A DNA stretch of 42,406 nt from a virus: IMG/VR virus record IMGVR_UViG_3300010354_000186, positions 1-42,406 of that record; one strand, written 5' to 3'. Position numbers and translations under genes: made by a program. The notes under the pieces are model-generated. The model made no database searches. It saw nothing but the letters and a program-made list of their open reading frames with translations, and had not been told where the DNA came from. Shown piece by piece: positions 17,801-27,600 of this stretch (position 1 is its first letter; every line of letters starts with the position of its first letter).

Positions 17801-19987
17801 CAAATAACAAATGTTGTTATTACAAATCCAGGTGTAGGGTACACAAGAACAAATCCACCAAAAGTTTTAATAGATCCACCATTAAATTATTCAGATATAC
17901 CACTCATTTATTCATCATCCTCACCTTCAGGTATTGGTACTGGTGCTACAGTAGATATAACAGTTGGTCAAGGATCAAGTGTTATAAATTTTGAACTTAA
18001 AAATTTAGGATATGGGTATGGGCAAGGAGATATATTAACAGTTCCTATTGGGGGCACTACAGGCATACCAACAGACTCATCAACATTTACATTATATCCC
18101 TTCCAAGAATTTAGACTATTTGTTGATAAGACATTTAATTCAAAATTCTCTGGATGGAGTGTTGGTGACATTTTAGTTTTAGATAACATTGAACAATTTT
18201 TCAATGGTAGGAGAAGAATATTTCCACTGTCAAGAAATGGTGAAAGAATATCGTTTTTCCCAAGAAGATCATCGGGAATAGACTTACAATATAACTTGTT
18301 GGTCTTTATAAATGACATTTTACAAGTTCCTGGTGAATCGTACACATTTAATGGTGGAAGCACCATCAGATTTAATGAACCACCAAAACCAAGACTTGCT
18401 GGATATACCACTCCAGGAGATACTTGCAAGTTAATGATTTATACTGGAACACAATCAATTGATGTCAATGAAGTTAATGTTATAGAGACTTTAAAAATAG
18501 GTGATGATGTTCAATTCTTTAGTGACGTTGATATAACATTAAATCAAGATAAAAGAATAGTAGTAGACATTAATTCTGCAGATACAGTAGTTACCAATAC
18601 ATATGCTGGACAAGGAGTTAGTGATACTGAATTGTTGGAAAGACCTATTAATTGGATAAAACAAACTTCAGATAAGATTATTGATGAAATTGAAGTTGGA
18701 AAGGATAGAAAATATTATGAACCAAATATTCATACACAATCAATAATACTAAGTAATGTTGGTATAGGTTCCACATTTGTTTATGTAACAACAGTTAAAT
18801 CACTATTTGACAATCCAAAAGAAGGTTTAGAAGTCAGTAAAACAAAAGTAGTGGAAATTATATCAAATGACATATTATTATCTGGAATTGCTACAGCAAC
18901 TGTATCGGCATCAAGTACAATTACATCATTAAATATAGTAAGTCCTGGATTAGGATATACTGCAAATCCAACGGTTTCAATTCAAAGACCAGGAATAGGT
19001 ATAACTGGAATTGCGTCTGCAATAGCAAATGTATCTGGGGGAATTATAACATCATTTACTGTGACTAATCCTGGATTTGGATATACTACGGGACCAATTA
19101 CTGGATTAATAGTTAATCAACAAGGAATTGGATACCCACCCCTAACATCGTCATCCAATGTATTTAAAAACGCCAGATTAAAAACTTTAACTGGATTTGG
19201 TAGAGGTGCAACGGCAACCATTGAAATAAACATTCTGAATAATACTGTTTTTTCAACTACAATAACTGATGGTGGAACAAATTATAAAATTGGAGATCTA
19301 TTATTCATAGATTCTTATGACAGTGTTGGTTTGGCGACAACATACAGAAGAACTACACTAGCATCACCATTAGTATTTTCTGTAACTGGAATTAAAGGTC
19401 CAAATATTTTAATATCTCCACCAATATTACAACTAGAAGAAATTTCTGATGTTTCATACGAAGGTGATTATGGATTGATTGTTGGAATTGGAACTACCAA
19501 TGTTGGTGTTACAACTGGAATAGTATTTGATTTCTATATACCACAAGGATCTCCATTAATTACTGATGGACATGGAATTACTAAGAGTGGAATACAAACT
19601 GGGAATTATTTTGTCGTTACAAGTTCTTCTGTTGGATTTGGTATAACATCTTTGACAAGGGGTGGATCTGTTTTGGGAATAGGGACGGAAAATTTGGATA
19701 ATGTGTATGAGGTTTATGGTACATCCCAGATTAGTAGATTTATACCATCGATTGGAATTTCTACAGTTATTAGAGTTGTTACTGGTGTCTCCAGATACAA
19801 TGGATTAAATACCATTGTTGGAATAGCGTCCACTGCATTTTATGCATCTTATAGTTGGGGTAAGATTAATTTTAGTAATAGATCTACACCTAAATCATTT
19901 ACTGTTAAAACAACTAGATTTTCTGGGATAACAACAAATCCAATTATACGTAGAAAAAATCCATTAGCATTTGATAATTACCTTTAA
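8864..19987 (+). CDS. gp7: Giant baseplate wedge protein in the gp7 position, with YHYH domain
   Basis: 3,707 residues, about 3.6 times T4 gp7 (1,032). Its identity as wedge initiator rests on synteny (gp6-this-gp8) and on similar giant proteins in cyanomyoviruses; sequence alone does not show gp7. The first 200 residues hold IPEFLFEESPRILEFLEEYY and FKSIFGIGAKVIKPRDYV, a gp7-like head. Then come several copies of a roughly 60-residue module of type NHGLQTGDLITYT...YYV...IKLS (near residues 574, 802, 913, 1638, 1803), glycine/tyrosine repeats (INEGSGYEN, LSPGLGYTA) and a YHYH domain (about 1165-1300, GWAYDGNPIYGPYGY). It probably forms the outer wedge and may replace T4 peripheral parts. The frame is intact throughout. 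Confidence 0.8.
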   Translation: MLNSRIKTKNLIKSQIPEFLFEESPRILEFLEEYYNSTEYQGGPLDILNNIDQYIKLDNIAEVLFTTELSEDVSFNDTEIFVSSTQDFPKENGLIKINDEIINYKYSTNNSFKECTRSFSGITSYRTEIKDQLLFESSTSSEHKSGNTVYNLSVLFLKEFFKKYKYQFAPGFEGIDLYESINEKNLLYKLKDFYSSKGSDVSFDILFKSIFGIGAKVIKPRDYVIQASDTDYRITRDLVVERLSGNIENLINLTLFQDEVPGLINYASGTVTNVEKIIRNNRDYYKVSLDFSEGINTDVFSYHPKTYLTSKCLNNQNYLDVDSTFGFPNSGTLQVRFDEFNVFEIKYTSKTSNQFLGCTGVIELDRSFEIYSPYYAYSYYNNELIKIRISGILSDIDTVDESYFYEDNDRLDIVSLGINRDSTLSSSWLVNCSPYFTVSSVEQLSGFRYRVVTKDTNTIVLGDTVTLKDNSGNSYTSLAIKIANRNSFDIQLNDSINVNLNYIAIKNISKVNTDENPNIKQISSNVHNIYVDNNNDVYVAAPSLPNYLNVPLKFKDFSVKFSGFYDGYELNIGKHPFFTGDSITYTNGGTNNKLNIPEGTYYVKKINDNIIKLCTSRSNIYTENYTFVNGEVIDNVFQLTKFANQSIQPQPIIRKFIDPIDSKVKPKVVPGQIGMLLNGVELLSYKTGDFINYGQIDKILVSSSGDENYDIINPPILNIVDPTGIGATGVCHVTGSLKRIEILENNYSFINGLPKVSISGGNGSGAVAECKVSKIYTSVEFGAYSTSGLLDLTNNIIGFTTYHRLNKFEKLIYNSNDQIPIGGLVNNSVYYANPVDAFNIKLYSTYENAVSGLNTVNITSFGSGVHKFTSFDPKNIISSIDIINEGSGYENKKVFFLPENVNIYSDIIKIRDHEYRDKEIVTYTSSESLISGLSSTSKYYVKVIDKDNIKLSPVGVGSISEEYYYNNNIFSNLLSIGSGVHELNYLPISIKIESPVGIITFSGQDTSVKIRPIFRGRIKSISLSNYGQQYGDQEIINYRRQPSVYVSNGKDANISPIVSNGKIVGVLINNGGSEYNSIPDLILEGGGSGAELLPIIENGKIVDVLIKKSGSNYNQNTARIRVSSAGSGVKFETYIKSWNINLVERLITTGQITDDDGIIYNAINKKYQLEYCHAYSPRKLRETLLSSSIGIDGKPIYREDLLNDTSSIKYHSPLIGWAYDGNPIYGPYGYADPEGGVVTRMKSSYRVVNSPLRPSLYPVGFFIEDYFYDGDGDLDEYNGRYCKTPEFPDGVYAYFSTINNVEESDGPFRSFLKPVFPYVIGDKYKSKIIDFNYDQNSNQDKIDINSTGWLRNTYYYNLLNKNSGYDVILQPNKYTKEFNRIDTTFPGSITGISIISSGKNYKVNDEVIFDNSDTGGTNAYANVSEVVGKNTVSISCTSYKVNNVQFIPYSNNGIILGICSVPSYLSENDVITIDNLNTYELNISNSFPVGILTSKLTLTKNLKNSSFTGITTFVDVYGNLNYPNVQVNDIYKIDNERIQILEIDKELSKIKILRSYGGTSGSAHSEGSVMYEVPRKFTINIGYTTSIQYKINSDIYFNPIESLGKGSGVGIGTTIFFSHVAYGVTSKIIPFQSIYLKNHGLQTGDLITYTSSGNTPIKVSTGSSIYPVQDYSKFYVGKISNDLIGISTLPIGIGSTGGFVQIGTNNANVLLSFTDHGTGFNHKFTTNNDNTIVGDITKLTATVVTASNHNLSVNDIVDIDIRSGIQTTFVVQYNDTIRRMVLNPTSFGILDVDTNNDIITIPNHGYKTGQKVLHTSQSPSGGLLNDEIYYVIVLDENRIRLSNDYYKSLNNILNVNYINLVPPASVGALSLINPEIYAYKNSTVIFDLSDLSLSSGGRPAFSFDLYLDSEFKNKFYTTNTKSFSVRKFGSIGVDNNASVSLIIDENTPEKLYYKLSPILFDGLGLAKEEIIDDNYNVINNNLLNISESLYNGIRSVSGIGSTSFTYILNNVPEKNIYVSNDAEIKYFTKSSSALGEISKISIQSGGYGYKKLPNITKVRSGLGTDALLLPFSNNIGKVYKYKLNDIGFDYPTDKTLSPSTLLPKVFKIEPLSTFDRIKIVSPGVNYFVPPQLVVLDGLTGRINEEADLRYEIGDYEVSIIRNTTGVYNVNPIILPTNNPNGTRIRSISYNSSSYDVTVGLAISYSSINDFPFEVGDEVIVENTNIDIVEGGNGYNSSNYGYKLFTLTSINPDLGGENPTITYNIGDLPNPNPGIFDTFESIGTVTPKKYFPIFEITLVKDRFISGEKIISESGVEGIAQSYDFKNEYLKINTTENFKVGDLVTGESTKNRGLISQIILFETKHNINGSAILSKGWKNNIGILGDNLQRLHDNDYYQYFSYSVKSNVSLENWNSIVSDLNHTLGFKKFSDLSVESYAFDPEDRVGLVTAAQQQTTLTSLATLDSNVDINLYKDFDIAREKPIIIDDRYVSNEILFNSPFLQSYLEFIGNRVLKIDDVSSEFNDISRSFELNHKGNPIFSIDFNASIGSVVGLTDNTIYFSNHFFVSGEEIEYIPFNNLTSNAIGIGTTFFVGVGTTSKLPSSVYVIRIDSRRIQLASSAQNALLFNPIPLSLTSVGIGSTHTFRSKNTNTRALISLNGVIQAPVVSTAVTSSIISTVGIGSTIFNLSGISSIFSGDLIKINNEIMFVTSVGVATTNSVTVYRSWVGTTQSSHLSNSLVTKISGSYNIVGNKIHFSEPIRGLTPIGTTSNGPNEVDYLGITTSTRFDGRVFIRSALKQGFTVTYDKAYNTNYVFDDISQSFNGITTSFALKQNKSNVTGLSTSNAIILIDDVFQGPQRLGSPLTNINGDYKLSESSGQTNISFTGNPANFQSTNDINTSTVPRGGIIVSVGSTNGLRYQPLVGAGGTAIVSAAGTIQSVSIGNSGFGYRVGVQTYIRVGVQTYSSGTPKITYVGYANAANGQITNVVITNPGVGYTRTNPPKVLIDPPLNYSDIPLIYSSSSPSGIGTGATVDITVGQGSSVINFELKNLGYGYGQGDILTVPIGGTTGIPTDSSTFTLYPFQEFRLFVDKTFNSKFSGWSVGDILVLDNIEQFFNGRRRIFPLSRNGERISFFPRRSSGIDLQYNLLVFINDILQVPGESYTFNGGSTIRFNEPPKPRLAGYTTPGDTCKLMIYTGTQSIDVNEVNVIETLKIGDDVQFFSDVDITLNQDKRIVVDINSADTVVTNTYAGQGVSDTELLERPINWIKQTSDKIIDEIEVGKDRKYYEPNIHTQSIILSNVGIGSTFVYVTTVKSLFDNPKEGLEVSKTKVVEIISNDILLSGIATATVSASSTITSLNIVSPGLGYTANPTVSIQRPGIGITGIASAIANVSGGIITSFTVTNPGFGYTTGPITGLIVNQQGIGYPPLTSSSNVFKNARLKTLTGFGRGATATIEINILNNTVFSTTITDGGTNYKIGDLLFIDSYDSVGLATTYRRTTLASPLVFSVTGIKGPNILISPPILQLEEISDVSYEGDYGLIVGIGTTNVGVTTGIVFDFYIPQGSPLITDGHGITKSGIQTGNYFVVTSSSVGFGITSLTRGGSVLGIGTENLDNVYEVYGTSQISRFIPSIGISTVIRVVTGVSRYNGLNTIVGIASTAFYASYSWGKINFSNRSTPKSFTVKTTRFSGITTNPIIRRKNPLAFDNYL
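17702..17749 (+). repeat. Tandem 24-base duplication in the giant gene
   Basis: Two adjacent 24-base units encode RVGVQTYI and RVGVQTYS (codons about 2947-2962). They differ at three nucleotide positions by eye, so this is a fairly recent in-frame tandem duplication. Confidence 0.75.
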
Positions 19988-19992
19988 TCTAT

Positions 19993-20000
19993 AATAAATA
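19993..20000 (+). promoter_or_regulatory. Internal late promoter before gp8
   Basis: AATAAATA lies 17 bases before the gp8 start, in the 30-base gap after the giant gene. The surrounding ATAATAAATAACTAA resembles the sites before gp25 and after gp16. It would boost gp8 and later genes independently of the 11-kb upstream gene. Confidence 0.6.
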
Positions 20001-20017
20001 ACTAAAAATTTTTTAAA

Positions 20018-21601
20018 ATGTCTGCTATTATAACGGATCAATTAAGAATACGCAATGTGAAGAATTTTATATCTGAGATAACCTCCTCAGATAATTCTTA
20101 TTATGCATTCTTAGGGTTACCCAATCCAACGGATGTATCTTCAACTTGGGATACAAATCCACCATCACCAAAAGATAGTTTAGATGAAGAAAATAATTAT
20201 TGGGATACATTAATTGCTCTAAAAAAAATATCGTCAAATGATATAAAACCAGTAATAAGAAAAATTACTTGGTCTTCATCGACAATTTATGACATGTATC
20301 GACATGATATTACAAGAACTAATTTATCAAAACCATCAAATAAAACATCTTTATATAATTCAAATTTTTATGTTTTAAACAGTGAATATAGAGTGTATAT
20401 TTGTTTAAATAATGGAGTTGACCCAGAAAATCCAGATGGAAAACCTTCACTTGATGAACCAAAATTCACTGATTTAGAGCCAAGATCTGCTGGTACTAGT
20501 GGGGATGGGTATATATGGAAATATCTTTATACAATTTCACCATCAGATGTTATTAAGTTTGAATCTGTTGATTTTATTCCAGTACCCATAGATTGGGATA
20601 CAAATTTAGAATATCAATCTATTAAAAATAACGCTACTTCTAGTGGACAATTAAAAGTATCGGTAATTACAGATAGAGGATTTGAAGTTGGTCCAGCAGA
20701 TACAACTTACACAAAAGTTCCTATTAATGGAGATGGTACTGGAGCAGAAGCAACTATAGTTATTAATAACGATTCCAAAGTAGAATCTATAACTATAACT
20801 AATGGTGGAAGTGGATATACTTATGGGACGGTAGACTTACAACTTGGAAATGTTCCTTTAGGAACTGTCACACCTCAATTTGACGTGATTATACCTCCAC
20901 CAAATGGTCATGGATTTGACGTTTATAGAGAACTAGGTGCAACTAATGTTTTAATTTATAGTAGAATTGAAAATGATGACCAAAATCCAGATTTCATAAC
21001 TGGAACAAAAATATCTAGAATTGGAATAATAGAAAATCCACAATCATACGAATCAAGCGCAATACTAAATGACAGTAGAGCAAGTGGTGTGTATGCATTA
21101 ATTTTAAAAGGTTTATCACCAAATCAAAATGATTATAAAACTACATCATTTACTTATAATTCTATAATTTCACAAACTATTGGTACTGGGGTAACTGCAG
21201 TCGGTAAAGTTGTCTCATATGATCCCACAACTGGAGTTTTAAAATATTGGCAAGACAGATCTTTAGTTGGATTTAATACAGATGGAACAAAAAATACATC
21301 TCCACTATATGGGTATAAATTAAATAGGTTTACTGCAGATGTTAGTGGTTCTGGTTCATTAAAAATTGTTGGTGGAACTAAAGATTTATACATTGACACT
21401 GGATTTGGTAGTCAGAGTAATCCTGGGATAAGTACTGTCATAAATAATAGAACTTACTACCTTGGACAATCTTTTATAAAAGGAGTATCAAATCCAGAAG
21501 TAAGAAAATATTCTGGAAACATAATATATGTTGACAACAGACCATCTATAACAAGATCTGTAAGCCAAAAAGAAGACATCAAAGTTATTTTGCAATTTTA
21601 A
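20018..21601 (+). CDS. gp8: gp8-like baseplate wedge subunit
   Basis: 527 residues (T4 gp8 has 334). The N-terminal third is diagnostic for the family in cyanophages: SSDNSYYAFLGLPNPT, then WDTLIALKKISSNDIKPVIR, and later RSAGTSGDGYIWKYLYTISP. T4 gp8 is a dimer that links gp7, gp10 and gp6 in each wedge. Extra length comes from an inserted glycine/tyrosine repeat (VESITITNGGSGYTYGTVDL, about residues 250-270) and from later beta-rich segments. The same repeat occurs in the giant gene, the DUF4815 gene and gp14. It ends six bases before the next start. Confidence 0.9.
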   Translation: MSAIITDQLRIRNVKNFISEITSSDNSYYAFLGLPNPTDVSSTWDTNPPSPKDSLDEENNYWDTLIALKKISSNDIKPVIRKITWSSSTIYDMYRHDITRTNLSKPSNKTSLYNSNFYVLNSEYRVYICLNNGVDPENPDGKPSLDEPKFTDLEPRSAGTSGDGYIWKYLYTISPSDVIKFESVDFIPVPIDWDTNLEYQSIKNNATSSGQLKVSVITDRGFEVGPADTTYTKVPINGDGTGAEATIVINNDSKVESITITNGGSGYTYGTVDLQLGNVPLGTVTPQFDVIIPPPNGHGFDVYRELGATNVLIYSRIENDDQNPDFITGTKISRIGIIENPQSYESSAILNDSRASGVYALILKGLSPNQNDYKTTSFTYNSIISQTIGTGVTAVGKVVSYDPTTGVLKYWQDRSLVGFNTDGTKNTSPLYGYKLNRFTADVSGSGSLKIVGGTKDLYIDTGFGSQSNPGISTVINNRTYYLGQSFIKGVSNPEVRKYSGNIIYVDNRPSITRSVSQKEDIKVILQF

Positions 21602-21607
21602 AGAATT

Positions 21608-24600
21608 ATGCCACAGGAACTAAATTTAAATGTCTCCCCATATTTTGATGATTTTGACCCAAATAAAAATTACTATAGAGTTTTATTCAAACCTGGATTT
21701 CCAATTCAGGCTAGAGAGTTAACAACTTTACAGTCAACATTACAAAATCAATTAGAAACTTTTGGTTACCATCTTTTTAAAGAGGGTTCTCAAGTAATTC
21801 CTGGTAGGTTAAATTATACCAATGAATTGTATAATGTTAGTGTAGAAAATGAGTTTCTCGGATCCCCAGTAAATTCATATATTTCAAGTTTATATAATAG
21901 AATAGTTCGCGGTGAAAAATCAAATGTAAGAGGAAAAATATTCTTTGCTAGTCCACCTTGGGAAAACTCTAAAAATTATTTTACTATTTTCATAAATTAT
22001 ATTTCAGAAGGATCTGATGAGAAAAAGCAATTTGATAACCAAGAAAATTTAATTTTGGATGATGATATATTAGATCCTTCTTTAAATTTTCAAAAAGGTC
22101 AAGCAGTATTATCAACTGCGGTAAGTAGTGCAAACTCTATTGGTTCTGGTGTATTTTTATCAGAAGGTGTTTATTTTATTAGAGGTACTTTTGTTAGAGT
22201 AGAAGGTCAAACTTTAATCATAGATTCTTACAGTCAAACCCCATCATGTAGAATAGGTCTTGAAATAAAAGAAGAAATTGTAACAGCATCACAAGATCCT
22301 TCATTAAGTGATAATGCAAAAGGATTCAATAATTATGCAGCTCCAGGGTCCGATAGATTAAAAATAACTGCTATTTTAGCGAAAAGACCTCTCGAAAGTG
22401 ATAAAAATGAGAATTTTATAGAACTTTTAGTAATCAGAAATGGCAGTATATCAAAGTTACAACAAAATCCAACTTATAATGTTATTGGTGATGAATTAGC
22501 CAGAAGAACTTATGAGCAGTCTGGGGACTTTTATGTAAGACCATTCATAATTAGTGCTTATGAATCTTTAAATGATAAAAAGGGCAATCAAGGTATTTTT
22601 GAAAGCAATCAGTTAACTTATGGAGGAAAAGTACCAAATGACAGTCTTGGTGTCTATAAAATTTCTCCAGGAAAAGCGTATGTTAAAGGGTACGAAGTTG
22701 AATATGCGGGAACTTCCTACTTAGATTTTGAAAAACCAAGAACTGTAAAAACTTTAAAAAATCAAGCAGTAAATTATACAACTGGTCCAACTCTTACACT
22801 GAATAGAGTTTTAGGTGCCCCTAGAGTTGGATTTACCACATCAGTAATTAGTCTAAGAGATACTAGAATTGGTATAAATTCTCATATTGCATCAGGTAAA
22901 GAGATAGGGGTTGCTAGAGTATATGATTATGCGTTGGAAACTGGTTCATATTTAACCAATAATGATTTAAATGAATGGGATATATCATTATATGATATTC
23001 AACCATATACAGAAATATTGTTGAATGAAAATATATCATTAACTGTACCAACCTACATTGAAGGAAGATCTAGTGGAGCAATCGGACATTTAAGGTATAA
23101 CACAACAACTGGAATATTAACAGCGTACAATACAAAAGGTACGTTTTTGACTGGAGAAAAATTAATATTTAATGGTGTAGAAAATAATAGAATATCAACA
23201 GCGGTAACCTCTTACAGCATAAGTGATGTTAAATCACTTTACAGTCTAGTTGGCACTGGCGTAACTTTTAATGCAGATACCAAACTATATCCAAAATTAA
23301 CCATAGGTCAAGTTAGCATTAGTCCAAAATCAGGAACTGCCCCAGGTATATCTACCGTCACATCAAATTCTTTAGAATTTACAAATAAAATAAAAGTAGG
23401 TGACCTAGTTTCTTTTACAAACTCTTCTTTGCCTAGTGCTCAAGTTAAGACATATGCAAGAGTTCAAGCTATAACTGGCGATTATACTGTAATAATAGCA
23501 GGGATTAACACGGTTAATTCTATTAATGATGGAGGTCTACCAACTTCTTCAATAAATCCAGTAGATTTTTCAATTATTGGATCAAAATATCAGTCTTCAT
23601 TTGACAACACATTATACACACCTCTACCTAAAGAATGGGTATCTGAAATAGACTTAACAGGGTCTTCTTTAACAATTAGAAAAGAATATAATGTAACAAT
23701 AACATCGAATTCAACAAATACGATACAAGCAGATACTGGCGAAACATTTTTACCTTTTGATGAAGAAAGATATGTATTAATTACTTCTACTGGAATTGTC
23801 GAACCTTTATCTAGTGATAAATTTACGTATTCTGCTGGAAATAAAGAAATAATAATTAGAGGTTTACAAACAAGTTCTGGAAGTGCTAGATTAATAGCAA
23901 CATTACAGAAAATTAATCTAAAAAATAAGATTAAAAACAAAACTAGAGTAAATTCTATTATTGTAAATAAATCTCAGTATACCCAATCTGGTATAGGATC
24001 AACCACTCTTAATGATGGTTTAGCATATGGAAATTATGGTTATGGTCTAAGAGTACAAGATAGAGATATATGCTTATTGTTACCAGATGTAACTAAAGTA
24101 TATGGTATTTTTGAATCTAATGATATCTCAGATCCAGCTTTACCAGAATTAACCATGATTGGTTTAAATGGTCCTACTGGAAGAGTTGATGATCTTCTAT
24201 TGGGGGAAGAATTTATAGGTGAAGAAAGTGGTGCTATAGGAATATACTCAGAATTTGTTGATAGTTTAAATTTAGGATTTGTATATCTAAATGAACTTAG
24301 ATTTAAAATTGGCGAAAGAATAAGATTTTTAGATAGTAATATTAATGGTATAATTCAAGGTTTTACTGATGGTTCCACTAATATTACAAATAGATACACG
24401 TTAGATAGTGGGCAGAGAGAAACTATTTGTGATTATTCAAGAATTATTAGAAACAATAATTCAGGTGAACCAAAGAGAAAAATAAAAATTATTTTTGAAA
24501 GTGGCACTTATTCTTCAACTGATGATGGTGATATAACTACAGCATCATCTTACAATCAATTTGACTATTGTGTTTTACCACAAATTAAAAATAACATTAA

Positions 24601-27600
24601 ATTAACTGATGTTATTGATATTAGACCAAGAGTTTCTAGATTTGATTCAAATACAACTTCATATTCACCATTTGAGTTTTATGCAAGATCATTTAATTCA
24701 TTGGACAATTCATCTAAGAACATTCTAGCATCGGATGAATCCATAACATTAAATTATTCTTTCTATTTACCAAGAATAGATAAATTATTTTTATCAAAAA
24801 CAGGTGTATTTCAATTAGTAAAAGGAATTCCAGACGAAAATCCGCTTGTACCTGATAATATTGATGATGCTCTAGAAGTTGCAACTATTAGTCATCCACC
24901 ATATCTCTGTAATACAGTCAATTCAAGTATCAGACTTAAAGAACATAAGCGTTATAGAATGTCTGATATTGCTTTGTTAGAAAATAGAATAGAAAATTTA
25001 GAATATTATACCGCATTATCCTTACTAGAAACAAAAACAGAAAATTTACATATACCAGACAGTTCTGGATTGAATAGATTTAAGTCTGGAATTTTCGTCG
25101 ATAATTTTTCAGATACTAAAAATCAACTAAAAATCGGACCAGTAACTAATAGTATTGATCCATCGAATTTAGAACTGAGACCTTCACCATTTGTAACTCA
25201 AGTTGATTTACTATTAGGAACACAATCATTAATTGGAATAGGAACATCAGCATCTCCACTATCTGATGTAAAGTTCTCAAATGATCTGATTGGAACTAAT
25301 GTACGAAGAACTGGTCAATTATTAACACTAGATTATTTTGAAAGTCTAGAACTTCAGCAACAATTTGCAACTAGAGTTGAAAATGTAACTCCATATTTGG
25401 TAACTTCATATACAGGAACGATTGATCTATTCCCATCATCAGATATATGGATTGACCAAGTTAGAATGGCAGCGCAGACCATTGAAGTTGATAATTATAC
25501 GGAAACAAGAAATCAATTAGTCTTTAGCGGATATGATCCACAAACAGGATTAAGTCCAGTCACTTGGGGTGCTTGGGAAACTACTTGGACAGGTAGAACA
25601 GTAGCAGTAACTAACCAGTCAGTTCAAACTGGATCATCAGTTCAAAATACTGGTAATGCAATTGTAACTACAAATACATTCCAAAATACTGAAACTACTA
25701 CAGTAACAAGAACTGGAACTGAAACAAGAGAAGGTAGACAATTAAGATTATCTGAACAAATTAATATTGTAAATGAGGGTGATCGTGTAGTAAGTACATC
25801 CGTCATACCTTTCATGAGATCCAGGAACATAGAATTTACTGGAAAGAAATTTAGACCATTTACTACAGTATATGGATTCTTTGATAGTGTAGATGTTACT
25901 CGATTTGTTGTACCAAAACTTATCGAAATTAACATGATAAGTGGACAATTTGTGGTTGGTGAACGTGTAGTCGGTAGAATGACCACTGGTAATGAAACTG
26001 AAACTAATTCTTCAACAGCATCTATATCATTTAGAGTTGCAAAATCAAACCATAAATTTGGTCCAATTTCAACACCAACAGAAGTATTTACTGTAAGTCC
26101 ATATAACAGAAACTATACTATTCCTTCGGATTATTCAAGTTCTTCAATTTTATTAAACGTTGATACTGCATCTTTAGCAGATAATACTCAAGGTTTATAC
26201 AGTGGATTTATTCAACCTGGAATGAGAATCAGAGGATCTCAAGGTGAAGCAGTAGTTACTGATGTTAAATTAGTAACAGATCACATAGGAACCATTATAG
26301 GTTCATTCTTTATCCCAAATCCAAATATAACAACAAATCCAAGATTTGAAGTTGGTATAAAAGTTTTCAGACTAACAAGTAGTTCCGTAAATACAACTGT
26401 TGGTGGATTAGTTTCTACTTCTGGTGAGGAGCAATATTTTGCTCAAGGAACTATAAACAATTTACAAGAAACTATTAGATCAACAAGAAGTCCTAGATTC
26501 ACAAACGTTTCAACTAGTGAAACAAGGGCAACTACAGACGTATCAACTACACAAGTAGTTACAACATCTCAGACAGTAAGTACAGTACCTTTACCACCAC
26601 CTCCTCCTCCTCCACCACCACCACCAAATCCACCACCAACACCAAATCCAGTACCACCACCAACACCACCTCGTCCTGGAAATCCACCATCTCCACCAGT
26701 ACCACCAAGACCCCCAACGCCACCAAGTCCCCCACCAGAACCACCAAGACCAAGACCAGATCCTCCACCACCAAGAAGACCAGATCCTCCACCACCAAGG
26801 GGAGGAAAAGATCCTTTGGCACAATCTTTCTTTGTTCCAAACCCAACTGGAAGATTCCTCACATCAGTTGACTTGTTCTTTAGAACTAAAGATCCCGTAG
26901 TTCCCGTTGTAGTCGAACTTCGTTCGATGAGAAATGGTGTTCCTACGGAGGAAGTATATCCATTTGGTAGGGTTGTTTTATCTCCAGAACAAATTTTTGA
27001 AACCTTTGATGGATCACAAGCAACTACAATTACTTTCCCATCTCCAGTTTACTTGGAAGGGTCGAAAGAACATGCAGTAGTGATACTTACAGATTCAAAT
27101 GAGTATACTTTATGGATCTCTAGATTAGGAGAAGTTGATATTTCTACAGCAAGTTTACCTGAATCTAGACAAATACTAGTATCAAATCAAACTACATTAG
27201 GATCTCTATTTAAATCACAAAATGCTTCTACTTGGACACCAAGCCAGTATGAGGACTTGAAATACAACATTTATGCTGCAGTGTTTATAGAGAATAATGG
27301 ATCAGTTACATTCTATAATCCAGAATTGAATACTGGAAATAACCAAATAGCAAGATTATTGAATGATTCTTTAGATTTTAATTCTAAGAAAATAAAAATT
27401 ACCTTCCCCAATACAATTAATACATCTGGATTAGTTCTTGGTAATACCATAGTTCAATCTGGAACAAATGCTTCGGCAGATTATGTTGGTGCAGGTGGTT
27501 CTGCCTCAGGAACATTAGGAATAATAAATGCTGGAATTGGTTATACACCATCTAATGCATCTAGTTTCACTTTTACTAATGTATCATTATCATCTTTAAC

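Noticed and set aside
8864-19987. Possible gene fusion by assembly error, frameshift or intein in the giant gene
   Set aside because: The frame is continuous, module composition is uniform, neighbouring spacing is normal, and no intein or homing-endonuclease motifs were noticed. Large proteins here are normal for cyanomyoviruses.
23590-23940. 116-codon minus-strand frame inside the DUF4815 gene
   Set aside because: A shadow of the + strand gene with no similarity, start signal or context.
26559-26862. Three long overlapping minus-strand reading frames rich in Gly, Trp or Val
   Set aside because: They are the complement of the proline-codon tract of the DUF4815 gene. Low-complexity CC-rich DNA removes stops on the other strand; there is no start context or family match.
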